A DNA stretch of 64,000 nt, from contig WHVA01000080.1 of NCBI GenBank assembly GCA_015179125.1, positions 1 through 64,000 of the forward strand, given 5' to 3'. Every line of letters begins with the position of its first letter. The stretch's first letter is position 1. This DNA comes from Gautieria morchelliformis. Lineage: Eukaryota; Basidiomycota; Agaricomycetes; Gomphales; Gomphaceae. Below, in pieces: positions 11,395 to 22,394 of the stretch. The notes beneath the pieces were generated by a model. It saw only the letters and a program-made list of their open reading frames with translations. It had not been told where the DNA came from and searched no databases. A program made the translations under genes and the position numbers.

Positions 11395-12002
11395 TGTTAT
11401 GACATTCAAGTAACGACGTTAATGATATCACTCAGATCTGAACCTAAAAATACACTGACGTCACCGAACCACACAATCCCCATAATCCATGCCCGCGTCC
11501 ATACGCCGACACACAGAAATATCCCCGAATCCCCTGACTCGCATATACGCGACGCCGGACCAATACATTATCACGCACGCGCATAACACGATATGCATCC
11601 GATCGTCCCTGAGCGGCTCTAGCTGCAGCTCCATGATTCCCCCTATACATCACGCACATGCCCTTCCACACCATCGTCTTATCTACAACAAATCCTCAGC
11701 ATTCTCTTGTAATATTCATTCGAGAGTTCACTCCAGACTATACTCCACACCCCCCCTATATCTCTACATCACATACCGTATGTATCATATCGACACCGAG
11801 TCCTTCCCAGTAGTTAAATAGTACAAACAAATGTAACTGTCGAATAACAATAACAATAGTTTTACCTCTCCACCGTCTCAAGATTCCTGATCGAAATAGT
11901 CCCCGTAGTACAAACAGTCCTCTCAGAATTCAGACCTCTACTCGATTCAGCTTCACTTGAAGCTTGAATAAAATCCAAATACATTTGTAGCAACTCTTAT
12001 CA
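11395..12002 (+). repeat. 3' LTR of copia-1
   Basis: 608 bp, nearly identical to the 5' LTR. The flanking TGCCA at 12003-12007 completes the target-site duplication. Confidence 0.95.
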
Positions 12003-12240
12003 TGCCATACGTACGGTATATGCCTTGGCGTTCCTACTCCCGTTGAGACCCGTATGACGGGCCACGGCTCCGGGCTCGCTGACGCGTGTCTGATGCGAGC
12101 TCGGACGCGAAACCGAGAGCTTGGTAAGGAATTCGTCCTTAACACTGATGAATTAAGCGATGACGAATGGTGATGGCATTAACTTGCCAGCTAGCACCAG
12201 GTTTTCTCGTGCCAGATGTCATGTAGGCTGCTGTGGGCTA

Positions 12241-12589
12241 TTATCGCCCATACAGGTCAATGGTTTTAGGGTTAGTGTCAGGCCCTGTCAACCAGCTAAG
12301 GCCGGGTGGCTCTCTTCCAACAAATAGCTTCTGCTTGTGAGAAGCAACTTGCTCAGGACTGAAAGCCCCTAATGCTGAAAGCCAGCTTTTTGATGCTCCA
12401 CCTCAGGGTAAAGTGAAGCAAAACATGGCATCTGTGCCAGTGGAGCGTTTTCAGCCTTGAGTGGAGGCGTGCCTAGAACAATCTGGTGGCTTAGTAGAAG
12501 ACTGTCACGGTGAAGCACTCCAAGCAATCTGCGCCCGCTAGTACGTAGAGGTCGGTCCAAACCTGTGTATAAGTATACGGTAGTATCCA
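12241..12589. other. Central spacer between the inverted arms
   Basis: About 350 bp with no detectable mirror partner. Homology between the arms fades around 'tctcgtgcca' (about 12210 and, reversed, about 12615). No gene is seen. Confidence 0.6.
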
Positions 12590-12964
12590 TCGGGACAAGA
12601 CAGCTTGACTGGCACGAGAAATTTGCTGGTAGCTGGCTAAGTTGAGATTCCATCACCAGTCGTCATCGCTTACATAATTTATCAGTGTTAGGGACGTCCT
12701 TACACAGAAGAATTCCTTACCGAGCTCTCGGTTTCGCGCGTCGTCGCACGTGACCCTGTGCACGTTCGGGCATTCTGTCTCTCAACCTCAGCTTGTGTTT
12801 TTTATTCTTCTCTTTTGTTATTCAGGGTGCGCTTCACCCTATCGCTTAGCATCGCTAGTTCCCCTAAACTCTGCCGCACGCTCTGGATTGAGTCCCGTTG
12901 GTCCGCGCTCGCATCAGACATGCGTCAGCGAGCCGTCATACGTGTCTCAACGGGAGTATGTAGG

Positions 12965-13233
12965 AACGCCAAGGCATATACCGTACGTATGGCAGCCCCA
13001 AGTACCTGGACAGCAGATACTATATATCACGGTAAACGCTGCGCCCGACGCGGTCTTGTTGCGGATGCGTGCGGCTGCATCCGCAGAGCAGATCATGTCG
13101 ACTATCCGGTGCCACATGACTTTGTTCTACGAAGCGTAGTACCACGGCCAGGAGGAACGTTAAGGCATGTACCGTACGTATGGCAGCCACAAGAACCTGG
13201 ACAGCAGATACCATATATCTCGGTAAACGCTGC
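12965..13233 (+). repeat. Local tandem duplication in the right arm (78-bp conserved units 191 bp apart)
   Basis: Units 12965-13042 and 13156-13233 share ACCGTACGTATGGCAGCC, ACCTGGACAGCAGATAC and CGGTAAACGCTGC. The left arm has a single copy, spanning the copia insertion point, so the duplication is private to this arm. Confidence 0.75.
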
Positions 13234-14011
13234 TCCGCGGTCTTGTTGGATGCAGCTGCATCCGTGTTTCTTTTGGTGCCGCTTCACAATTGCTTCTACG
13301 GGATTCCAAGGTCACGGACAACAGCTATACCGTAATGAAACCACTCTGCCTACCGGCACAATCACTGATGATTCTCAGACTGATGATTTTCACCGACTAA
13401 TAGCTGTGGGTGCTGGCTGTGCTATAAGGCTCACCGTCGGTGCGGTTGTTGCCTGCAAGTGCTCATTGCTCGTCCAGCGGCGTCAACGAAGGCAGCGAAT
13501 ACCGTCATAGTTCAGGTGGCCGCTGTCAATGTTTTTCAAAGTTTTACGTCCACGAAATATTGCTTGTGCTTCTCTTGGCTTCTAATGCTGTTCATATTTC
13601 CTGTGACCAGCAGCAGCCCTTGGCTTAAACATTCCTATGGTTAATCAGATATTTATTCAACGTCAAGCTCCAATGCAAATCGTCGTGGCTATTGCAGGTT
13701 GTTACCTGTCTAACTCGAATCCTGTCTTGGTTGCAAGCTCGAACCCTTGCTAGCCAAACACCCGCTATTGATGTGGAGCGTCCACAGAACTAGTGCGTAC
13801 CTGATCAAAAGCACAGCATACGCCTTCAGAATATATGACATTTGTCATCCCCTTCTCTAGCTGTGCTATTAAGTTTCCACAAATGGGTCAATTTGCTCAT
13901 TGTGATGTTTGTTGAAGTCGTGGTCCGGGACCATGTGCGGAATGAACGCCACTGTGGAGCGACGGGTACCTCGATGCAGCGAATATGTCATCTGGTATGC
14001 ACCGTCCACTG

Positions 14012-14018
14012 TATAAAA
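14012..14018 (+). promoter_or_regulatory. TATA box of the right-arm hydrophobin
   Basis: TATAAAA, 84 bp upstream of the ATG at 14102, mirrored at the left-arm gene. Confidence 0.65.
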
Positions 14019-14101
14019 GGCGATCCCTTTCGTAGATTTTCTGCAGTTTAACCAACCAGTCGAACTACTCACCACTTCCAGCTCTTCTTACTCTTCTCAA
14101 C

Positions 14102-14579
14102 ATGATGTTCTTCAAGTCTGTCGTCGTTTCCACCTTTGCTATCCTTGCTACTACCGCGGCTCCCACCACCAGCACCTCGCAGTGCAACACTGGTAAGACT
14201 TCGTGTGTATTCTAACAGCTTGACACCCTGTTGACAACCTTGCCAGGTGCTGCTCAGTGCTGCAACAGCGTCGGAGCTGCCAACTCTCTGCCCGGTGCTG
14301 CCGCCATCATAGGCTTGCTCGGTATTATCCTCCAGGACCCCTCTGTCGTTGTTGGCCTCAGCTGCGTCAACCTCGTGTTAGTCTTCTCTTGCTTTGATCT
14401 GGTTTGGTATCAATTGCTAACCACCCATTCTATGTGCAGAGGCAGTACCTGCACCCAGCAGCCCGTGTGTTGCACTAACAACAACTTCAACGGCCTCGTG
14501 AGTATTCGCCATGATCTAACCGCACCCTTGCTCAATATAAATGTAGATCAACATCGGCTGCACCCCCATCTCCTTGTAA
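14102..14579 (+). CDS. Class I hydrophobin (right-arm copy)
   Basis: Exons 14102-14192, 14247-14376, 14440-14497 and 14547-14579 join to 312 nt, giving a 103-aa protein. All introns are GT-AG and under 65 nt. The first ATG of the ATGATG pair follows a CTTCTCAAC leader. The protein has a signal peptide followed by the eight-cysteine pattern of hydrophobins (QCNTGAAQCC, GLSC, TCTQQPVCC, INIGCTPISL). The hydrophobic stretch GAAAIIGLLGIILQ lies between the third and fourth cysteines, as is usual in class I. It would be secreted and assemble into a surface film. It faces away from its twin at 4858-5339 across the inverted repeat. The C3-C4 spacing (33) and C4-C5 spacing (7) are slightly unusual but within family variation. 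It appears intact. Confidence 0.92.
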
Positions 14580-16043
14580 ATAAGACTACCCATTGCTCTT
14601 AAATGTCTTTCGAGGATAATTGTCTTTTCTATGTGAATTGGTCTTGCGTGTATCTTTCTGTAGTCAATGTCGTTATTCTGCAACATGCCTGCAATAAATT
14701 GCAATTTTATTGTTAAAAAAAAAGGAAAATTGGCATCGTGTTGGCTTTCAGCCATTCATTCTATGCAGAACCTATATATGCTAGTGATGCCTGTGAATTA
14801 GTTCCCTAGCCTCGGCAAGGCAAAGGATTTTCACGCTCTCCTTGCCCGAGATGCGACGTATCGTTTCACGGAAGCGCGGACGATTCACTGTAGATATCCG
14901 CTGTTGGTCGAGCGTAGACATCACACGCCAGATCAGTTACTATCAACCATTCAATTGTTACTGTACAGGCCTAAAAAGCTCGTCCTAGGCAATGACGTGT
15001 TCCTTTGTCTCTTTGGATAGAGCTGGCCGGTCTTGGTTAGCAGTTGACTCGTTAGAGGTTTGGCACTTTTTAAGGCCTTGGGAAGTTTGCTCTTGAAACT
15101 TGTCGCTTCGCACCATTCATTTCACTCTGATTGAGAACTGCGCCTGAATGAGCTGGAGACAGAGCATAGATCGCAAACGCACCTCGCGTGTAGCTTGCAT
15201 AATATGGCGGCGGATCGAGCGTGGTCACTTCATGGAAGTTCATGCATACATTTCACCTTGGGGCGTTGCTGTTTGCTAGAAGCACAAATTGAAAGATGAA
15301 TGAGCTTGCCATCTGCACAACGTAGCCACTTACTGGCAAATACTATAATCAACCACTTTGGACCTGTCATGTACAACACGCAAATTATCGAAGAAAAACG
15401 CCATGCCATGTTCCGTGTGCGACATTCCCGATCGGACAAAGTTGACGCCTCTAGCTCCCTAAACCTACAGTTCTTTGAAAGAATCATCAGGATGAGTGTC
15501 CGCCTGGGGGCGGGGGTATTAATCGACCTCAATTAATTGGATCTGTAGGAAACGTGACAGTTTACCAGGTCCGGGGTCTTTAGACTTGCCCGGGTTATCC
15601 CTTGTCAACATTTGACACTTCGATGAGTCGGCAGTGGGTGAACCTTCGTAGCCACTTACTGGCAAACTTTACAATCAGCCACTTCGGGGTTGACAGGTCA
15701 TGTACAACACGCAAATTATCGAGGGAAAACTCCATGTTCTGTGTGCGACAGAAGTTCCGGATCGGACAAAGATGCCTCTGGCTCCTCAAACCTGTACAGT
15801 TCTTTGAAAGCATCATCAGACTTCGATCGACCTCAATTAATTGGATCTAATCGGGTAAGAAACGTGACAGTTTATCAGGTACGGGGTCTTGAGACTTGCC
15901 GTTAACCCTTGTGACGTCGACTTCGATGATTCTTTCTTGCTGAGGACACCATCATGATATGGCTCCGCATGCCAGTGGGTTCATTGTCCTCCGTGACGTC
16001 ACCGGACCAGGGACTCGGCTCAGATCAGCTTTCACTCCACTAC
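14580..16043. other. Downstream part of the right arm, non-coding
   Basis: It holds the hydrophobin 3' region and the mirrored tandem duplication (about 15330-15900). Open frames here are short and mirror those in the left arm without family signatures. Confidence 0.5.
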
Positions 16044-16124
16044 AGTAGACTCCCTCCTAACGCATACCCCTCGGGATAGGCCTTGGAGTATGTTTTATGA
16101 GGGAGTATGCAGTTTGGGAGAGAT

Positions 16125-16140
16125 TTAGGGTTAGGGTTAG
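16125..16140 (+). repeat. Interstitial telomere-type motif
   Basis: TTAGGGTTAGGGTTAG, 2.7 units of the common fungal telomere repeat, 80 bp beyond the edge of the inverted duplication. Confidence 0.6.
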
Positions 16141-16177
16141 CGGTGCGGAAGAGTACTAGTGTGGAGGCTATTTACGG

Positions 16178-16599
16178 GTGAAATTACTAGTGAATTTGTT
16201 GCCCTTCAAGTTCTTCATCCCAGCAGCCCATGTCCTCTGTCCAAATGAACCCAATGTCATCTCCAGCTTATGGGCAAACATTGTCAATGTCTCAACCATA
16301 TTTCCTCAAGAGCAACCCAACCTGAAGAGCTTCATTACACATCGGAGCAGGTTTGATGGGTACGTCGCTATCAATGTTGTCACTATTGTCCTTGTTTTCT
16401 TCATGTGTTGTTCCAGGTGCCCAAGCAAGCCACAGCCCCAGTGCCTCCAAAGGATGGCCCAGCCTCAAATGGACGTGGACCGCATGCACCGAAGTGGCCA
16501 CCCCTCAGTAATCTGCGATGGTGCCGCATACCTGGTCACTATGCTTGGGAATGCCCCCAAGCTTTCAATGTCTGGACCATCTTGCAACTTTTTATTACA
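16178..16599 (+). pseudogene. Decayed gag-like fragment with a degenerate zinc knuckle
   Basis: Two short frames can be joined across a plausible intron (donor GTACGT near 16360, acceptor TTCCAG near 16418). The second part reads VPKQATAPVPPKDGPAS and ends WCRIPGHYAWECP, which resembles the CCHC knuckle of LTR-retrotransposon Gag with its first cysteine replaced by leucine. The block has few CpG sites. No protease or polymerase follows. This is a weak call. Confidence 0.3.
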
Positions 16600-17059
16600 T
16601 GTAGCTTCACCCATTTTATTCTCAGATTATAGAAAAGAAGAGGGTGAAAGTATATGGCAATTTTATTGTTGGGATATAAATAGATTTACTTTTGTCCCTC
16701 CCGAGCAGCGGCTCCACCAATGAGAGCGCCTCTTCTTATTTTTACATGTCTTCTTATTTTTTCTACCAACTTTTAATATACACGATATCATTATAACTAT
16801 TCATATTAATACCCATTTTCATATATATTACAAATATCTATCCAACTACTATTACTTCATATTGCACTCTAATACTCTCTCATTATAACTATTCATACTA
16901 ATACTCCTACTCATATCTGTTAGAAGTATCTGTCCAAGTATCTGTTACTCTATCTTGTAGTCTAATACTCTCTCATATGTATATGTATCTCCAAGATGTT
17001 TAAATATATACAGAATCTTCTAATAATATCTATTATACACTCATATATGCTGTATCACA
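16600..17059 (-). repeat. LTR-like element, family D copy 1 (probable gypsy 3' LTR, AT-rich)
   Basis: Read on the minus strand it starts TGTGATACAGCATATATGAG and ends GGGTGAAGCTACA (TG...CA, 460 bp). A purine-rich GAGGGAGGATAATC lies just before its start, as a polypurine tract would. The first 340 bp match 53981-54285 on the plus strand. No matching second LTR or flanking duplication was found, so it is a remnant. Confidence 0.5.
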
Positions 17060-17486
17060 TGACCTTTTTGATTATCCTCCCTCAAAGAGAACCTGGAAAT
17101 GATCCCCAAGCTCCTCGCCCTGGTTGGTGTAAAGCAAGTGAACCTGAGATGGGAGAGAACCTGCAGCTTGGGAAGCAGCAGATGATATAGAGGAGCTGAT
17201 GTTGCCTTTTGTGGACTGCAGGGGCCAAGTGGCATGTCCGAACCTTCCGCTCGGTCCTCCTCCACTCCTTCTGCTCTTCCCATTCCTTGGCTCAACTGTG
17301 TGGTGAGGTGGTTTATTTAAAAAAAATTAAATTTAAAAAACTTCTCAGACTCATTCAGAGTCTACATCTGGAAGCATCTTGTTGACCTCCATGCCCTCAT
17401 TCACAACTGACCCCCTCCTGGTGCATGAGAGGAACATCCACTGTTTTAACTCCACATCTCCATCATTATCTACCCATTACAGTATG

Positions 17487-17590
17487 TCATGCAATCTCAT
17501 TCCAGGTGGGCACCTTGCCAGATGCCCACCATATTCCCTAAAAGTTCACTCACCAAGCCCCACTGTGAGCCCACACAATTCATCAGAGTA
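17487..17590 (+). repeat. Short dispersed repeat F, copy 1 (CpG-depleted)
   Basis: It matches 19926-20030. Many positions that are CG in the second copy are TG or CA here (for example GGCGGGCGCC versus GGTGGGCACC). Confidence 0.65.
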
Positions 17591-17849
17591 TAAGCAAGGT
17601 ACGTGCTTATCACATGTTGAATTACATGCATGTGCCAGGCTGATCACAACCCTGCTAACACCCTGTTGACTGCAGTGTGCAATGCACAAGCATGCAGGGT
17701 GCACAAGGCACACTTGTGCTTCCCAGAGTTCCACAGAACTCAGTTCCACATGCAAAGGGGTTTGTGTCTCAGGGTTCACACCGCAGTAAGTGCTGCTGCA
17801 CAGTGGCTGATGTGTTCTGTGAAGGATTAAGAGTTTGTTGATAATTGGT

Positions 17850-18500
17850 TTAGATAGCGGTGTGATTCAGACTTCGGGTGTAAGTCGAATCGAGTAGACA
17901 GTAGAGAGGTCGAGTGTACACTGTGTATGTGTACCTCGAACAGTGATTGCACAGATGTATGCACAGTGTTATGTTCAATAGCTTTCGAGACAAATGAGTT
18001 CTGATTGACTGGTTATCTAGGGCACACTCGGTGGCTATTTAACGTCCGTCCTGTGTGAGGGGGTCTAATATGAAAAGGTGCGACCGGCACGAGTGGGTGT
18101 GCATGTGGGGTGCTAACTAGGGGATATGAAGTGCCGAGTGTTAACTAGGGGATGTGAGGTGCCGGATGACTCAATCTGTGTGTTGGGTTAGAAGGATCGT
18201 GTGGTTTATGTACTAGTGACGTATGTTATGATGGGATAGATCAATTGGAAGTGTATGCAACGGTGCGAGGAAGGAATGGAAAGGACACAGAGAAATATAT
18301 GTGCGGCAGGCTAGCTGTCGTATCACTCCGTGGATCAGGCAGTCTCGGGCTCGGGGTGGGTCTGCGGATCAATTGCGTGTCTGCAGGTTGACAGGGTATT
18401 ACGGCGTGTGATGTGCGGTCGTTTATGGATTCGAGGGGGTGTGTGTGGGTTGTGGTGTGTTCGAAGTCGACGGGAGGGACGGGTCGTGGTAGCGATGTAG
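17850..18500 (+). repeat. Diverged dispersed repeat C, copy 1 (LTR-like)
   Basis: It shares an ordered set of motifs with 41255-41900: ATTCAGACTTC, then AAGTCGAATCGAGTAGA, GAGTTCTGAT, TCCGTGGATCAG, CTCGG and TGCAGGKTGA. Similarity is patchy. A retroelement LTR is the likeliest origin. Confidence 0.4.
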
Positions 18501-19925
18501 GTGAGTGTGAGATGTGTAGAAAGGGTGGTGAACGTTCTTTGCTTTTGTTTCATGACATGTTCTACCTGAGGGGCTTGAAATATCTGTGTATTTTATCTGG
18601 TTTTATTGATAAACAGATTAATACTCAAATGTATTAGAATTGCCCTTCTGATGAGTGGGCAGTCCTGGGCACGTAGATATGATAAGATGGTCCGGTGGCT
18701 ATCATTGAGTATCTAATCAGTGATGCGTAACTGATGTCAATCCGAGTACTTGGCTCAGTGATGGAAGTGATTGTTGAATGGACGTAGCTAGTTATCTGTA
18801 GGGTTCGCAAATCTGCAGAATCAGATAATAAAACAAGTAACTAATTTCTATGAGCTTTGAAGCTGTTTGAAACAGTGAGTATGACCTGAAATCAGCTTCT
18901 AGGCTGACTCCAGTGTATGTAAGATGAGTGCAAAGGGATTTTGCTGGCCATAGTAACATACAGTGAAGTCACTGTATTTATAGAGAAAAGAAAAGGATTT
19001 TCTATCTATTATGTCTAAGTGGAAGAGTCATTGATTGCATTCAGACAGGGTAGGGGGTAGTTACAAATCATGGAAAAAAAAAAAAAACAAGAAAGATGAT
19101 GGGGATTATCCTACAAGGGGATTCGAGATTATGCGGACATACATAATGCCCCTTTCAACATGTAATAGCCCCATGATCAACTGTCTTTTCCCCTGCAGAC
19201 AGTCAGCACAATCGGCTTTTCCCTTGAGATCCAATGTATATGTGCCTGCATATATATTGATCTCCATGTCCCTTCCAAAGGACAGTCAAATAACTTTGAC
19301 CCACTATTCTACTCACATCCCACAAGCTCCCATGTCTCCATACAACACTTGTGGTGCTATAGAAATATTTCTTTCCTTTTGCCCCCACTCAAACCATCTC
19401 CCTGATCCGGCACTTGATCAAGACACAGGCACCTTGCTTGGTTCGATCTATCAGCTGATGGGAAGCCACCGACTGATGCATATGACATCATGATATTATC
19501 AGCATATACATGGTTCCTTTAACCAGTGATCGCACTGGTTAATCATTAGACAATTCTTTCTAAAAACTCTGTGATAGTATTTTCAATATATTCTCATTCA
19601 AGGAATGCAATCGTTGGACTTAAAGGGAGTCCAACCATGGAGTATTTATCACAACAGGGCTCATCCACACCCTTTATAGCTCACTCTTGCACACTCCTAT
19701 CGGCACTCGCTCGCTATGCCCCGTACCTCGCATAGGTAAACCGCAGCCCGCTCACACGCTGCGCCCCCACTAACCGAGCTATAGACCCGCAGGTTCAATT
19801 TGCTCTCCCTCCCTTCCCTTCCCTGCGCAGCACAACACTTTCCCACTGGGTTTTTATTGCCACGTGCTGCCAGGCTTCCGGACATTTTTTCCACTGATCT
19901 TGTTGCTTAATTTATGGACTATGCT

Positions 19926-20030
19926 ATGCAATCTCGTTACAGGCGGGCGCCTCACCAGACACCTGCCGTATTCCCTATAAAGCTCACTCACCACCCCACT
20001 GCGAGCCGGCGCAATTCACGTCCAGATTCG
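19926..20030 (+). repeat. Short dispersed repeat F, copy 2 (CpG-rich)
   Basis: Partner of 17487-17590; CpG sites are retained here. Confidence 0.65.
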
Positions 20031-20720
20031 CCAGGCTTAGTCAGTCCGTGCATACACCCAGCAAATGGCGAATATTACAACACACTCATTCCTGAGTGTT
20101 TTACAACCAATTTTATTCTTTTAATCTAATGTAAAATACAAGAATTTACAGGTGCTTGAGTGCGTCCCAAGCGGCATCCGCCTCACGTTCGATAGCGGTT
20201 GCTATCCCGGGACGCGGTGTGATGCTGCACTTGAAGTGCTCCGGTTCGATCTAGAGGTGATGGGGGTTCAAGGAAGGGGTAGATGAGTGAAGCGAACTAA
20301 GAAAGGGGCCGGGGCAAGGTCCTAAGGCAACTCACATTGAACCCTGTTGTATACGCATATGTATCCACCACCATGCCTTCCTTTGCCTGAACCTCAAATG
20401 AATAGCACAAGTTAGCAAGCACGAGGAATATTGACTGTGCGGCAAGATAGCGCCCTGGACAGATTCTGAGGGGAACCAAGGTCATTGTTAGTTGATCTAC
20501 TGAACACTGTAGAAACAATAGGCGCTGTATACCAGCACTTTTCAAGCCAACACCGCTGACATGCTCCTTTTTGCACTTGCCAGGCTCCCCCAAAATTTTC
20601 AACATAATCAAAAGCTGAGGTACTGATCCTAGGCTTGGATTAGGACTTGTATCAAGGTACAAAAATTTCAATGTACACAAAGTAAAATACATTTTATTTG
20701 TATACACAAGAACTAGTGAA

Positions 20721-20738
20721 GGTAAACCGCTGTTTACC
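20721..20738. repeat. Subterminal palindrome of the CACTG element
   Basis: GGTAAACCGCTGTTTACC, 7-bp arms with a 4-bp loop. Related but imperfect versions occur at the same place in copies 2 (about 30771-30790) and 3 (about 34579-34598). It may be a transposase-binding site or terminator; the function is inferred. Confidence 0.5.
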
Positions 20739-20850
20739 TATTCCTCGTCGTCTACTGCATCAACTGTACAAGAAAAACTGCCACTTCGGTCGATGATCCC
20801 CCACTTGCTCCCACGTTGAACTCGACCCACGACACATTCCCTACCAATGC
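20738..20850 (-). pseudogene. C-terminal remnant of the CACTG-element protein
   Basis: Encodes CVVGRVQRGSKWGIIDRSG and ends DAVDDEE, matching the C terminus of the intact gene in copy 2 (ends GDFARTVFVDPVDDED). Low-complexity repeat text lies upstream in place of the preceding exon. Confidence 0.6.
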
Positions 20851-21649
20851 AACCAAGTGCGAGTGTGAGTGCGGGAGTCCGAGTCCGAGTCCGGAGGGCG
20901 AGCACTGGAATGGGAGAATTCGAGTGCGGGAGTGTGAGCATCATGCGAGTGCACTTTGGCAGAACGAGCGTCAGAGGGGGCCGAGTTGGAGCAGAGGGTA
21001 CCAGCTACTCAGAGGTCACGTTTATAAAGCAGGTTGGCTGGTGAAATACCCTGAAGCTCGCGATTCAGAACAAAGATGAGCAGAACCATGAGCACTCGAC
21101 TGGAAGCTTCGTGCGAGTCCAGTGCCAATATCAGTGGAGCATAGATACGATGACTGTGTGAGTATACCGCCAAGTCTGTTCACATGGCTCGAACAGCCAT
21201 ACAAACCTAGTCTACACGTAGAGCATGATCGCTGTTCCACTAGTACACGGTCATCTTGTTATCAGGGGAAGCTAGCATGCACATGGCATCTTCGAATGCT
21301 ATGCTGTTTTCAGACATCCGTGACATTCGTGAAGGTCAAAGCAAGCTCACCACACATCCAATATCCAAAGTCGGCGCGCTGCTAACTCGCTACGACAGTT
21401 TTCGCCTTTCTGGGAAGTCTAGAGGCCTACCGACCGATGGGGATATTAGACTGATATTCCAGCCGGTATGATACGGAAGTCCCTTCTGGAATGCCACTAA
21501 TTTGCGCAGGGACGTTAGTTGCTCCCATTTAAGCTAAAGGTAATTGTACTCACGCGCACTTGAGTCACTGAGCTGGAAGGGGGGTATGATATCGTTGATG
21601 CCTAAGTCCTCAACATTGCCAGGTTTCGACTAAAGTTGAGTACAGCCTC

Positions 21650-21955
21650 TTAGAATAATGAGTAGACTTCACTAGAGAGCCTCAGTGTTGGTATTATCCT
21701 TGGGGAGCGTGGGAATGTGTCTGAGCTGTTAGTACTGGCGATGAGATCTAGACCTTGAACCGGGGAACCATCATCTTGATAGAATTCCCCAGGAATTGAG
21801 TCGAAGTGCCTGTCGGCATCCAGATCTCTATTGGCGCTACTAGCATCCGACGAGTCGCTTGCATGGCCTAGTGCAGCTTGCACCCGCTTCCAGTGACATC
21901 GACGTTGAGCTCGTCCGAGTTCCTTGGTGCAAGAGGGTACGCAGAGCCCCGCCAT
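21650..21955 (-). pseudogene. N-terminal exon of the CACTG-element protein
   Basis: Starting at ATG 21955 it reads MAGLCVPSCTKELGRAQRR and continues with KRVQAAL. Homologous exons start at 29505 (copy 2) and 33103 (copy 3). The CxxxC (CVPSC) plus basic region suggests a small DNA- or zinc-binding N terminus. Downstream exons could not be joined in this copy. Confidence 0.6.
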
Positions 21956-22394
21956 GGATGATAGGCCTGGTGTAGGACTAAAACGCACACATCTCTTACA
22001 GATTTTATTTCGAGCTCCGTAGTAACCCCAGTTGTCCTGTGCGGGACTAGAAAAAAAAGCTCATGTCATTTCGACTTCTGCAGGCTTATATAAGCGCGTT
22101 CTTTCCCCGCACTCTCATCTTACTCACCCAAACCACCCCTCGCACTCTCACCTTTTCCGCCATGATTCACTCTCACAGTCTCTGCATGCGTGAACCTACT
22201 GTATCCACTCACCATTGCCTCTTCATTGTCAGAATGCATCCCAGACTTTCTTTCATCTCGCTCCTCAATTGCCGACACGATCTCCGTTTTTCGCCACACT
22301 CGACTTGCTCTCGATATATTCCCTGCTCGACATATGAACCTCAGAACGTCGCCTCTTGTACATCAATCCTATTATTCGGTCATCCTCCTAATGA

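Larger units (their letters stand above)
6216..12002 (+). mobile_element. Ty1/copia LTR retrotransposon (copia-1), near full length
   Basis: Two 608-bp LTRs (6216-6823 and 11395-12002), both starting TGTTATGACATTC and ending CTCTTATCA, flank a single gag-pol reading frame. The element has a 5-bp target-site duplication, TGCCA, at 6211-6215 and 12003-12007. Joining the flanks restores sequence that matches the right arm of the inverted repeat, so the insertion happened after that duplication or only on this arm. The two LTRs are nearly identical; one difference seen is CCCTTG versus CTCTTG, at about 6528 and 11707. This indicates a fairly recent insertion. Gene order protease-integrase-RT-RNase H is that of copia. 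Confidence 0.95.
3357..12240 (+). repeat. Left arm of a large inverted duplication (split by a copia element)
   Basis: The arm reads from 3357 to 6215 and resumes at 12003 to about 12240 after the copia insertion. Its reverse complement matches 16043 down to about 12590, including the hydrophobin gene, its promoter and its flanks. Long stretches differ by only a few substitutions; for example 5570-5930 mirrors 13520-13870 almost base for base. The outer boundary is sharp: both arms share CTCCACTAC and then diverge. The arm length without the insertion is about 3.1 kb. Confidence 0.85.
12590..16043 (-). repeat. Right arm of the large inverted duplication
   Basis: Reverse complement of the left arm (3357-6215 plus 12003-12240), about 3.45 kb. 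It is longer mainly because of an extra local tandem duplication at 12965-13233. It ends sharply after CTCCACTAC at about 16043. Confidence 0.85.
17060..20145. other. Transposon debris, partly CpG-depleted, without an intact gene
   Basis: The region includes the presumed internal end of the family D element (to about 17300), two short diverged repeats (17487-17590 and 19926-20030), and a diverged block similar to 41255-41900. Open frames are short and lack family features. A run of A at 19075-19087 has no clear LINE 3' end. Confidence 0.45.

Noticed and set aside
19075-19087. Poly(A) run as another LINE 3' end
   Set aside because: The preceding sequence lacks the GCCCCAAAAGACG 3' end motif, and no target-site duplication was found.
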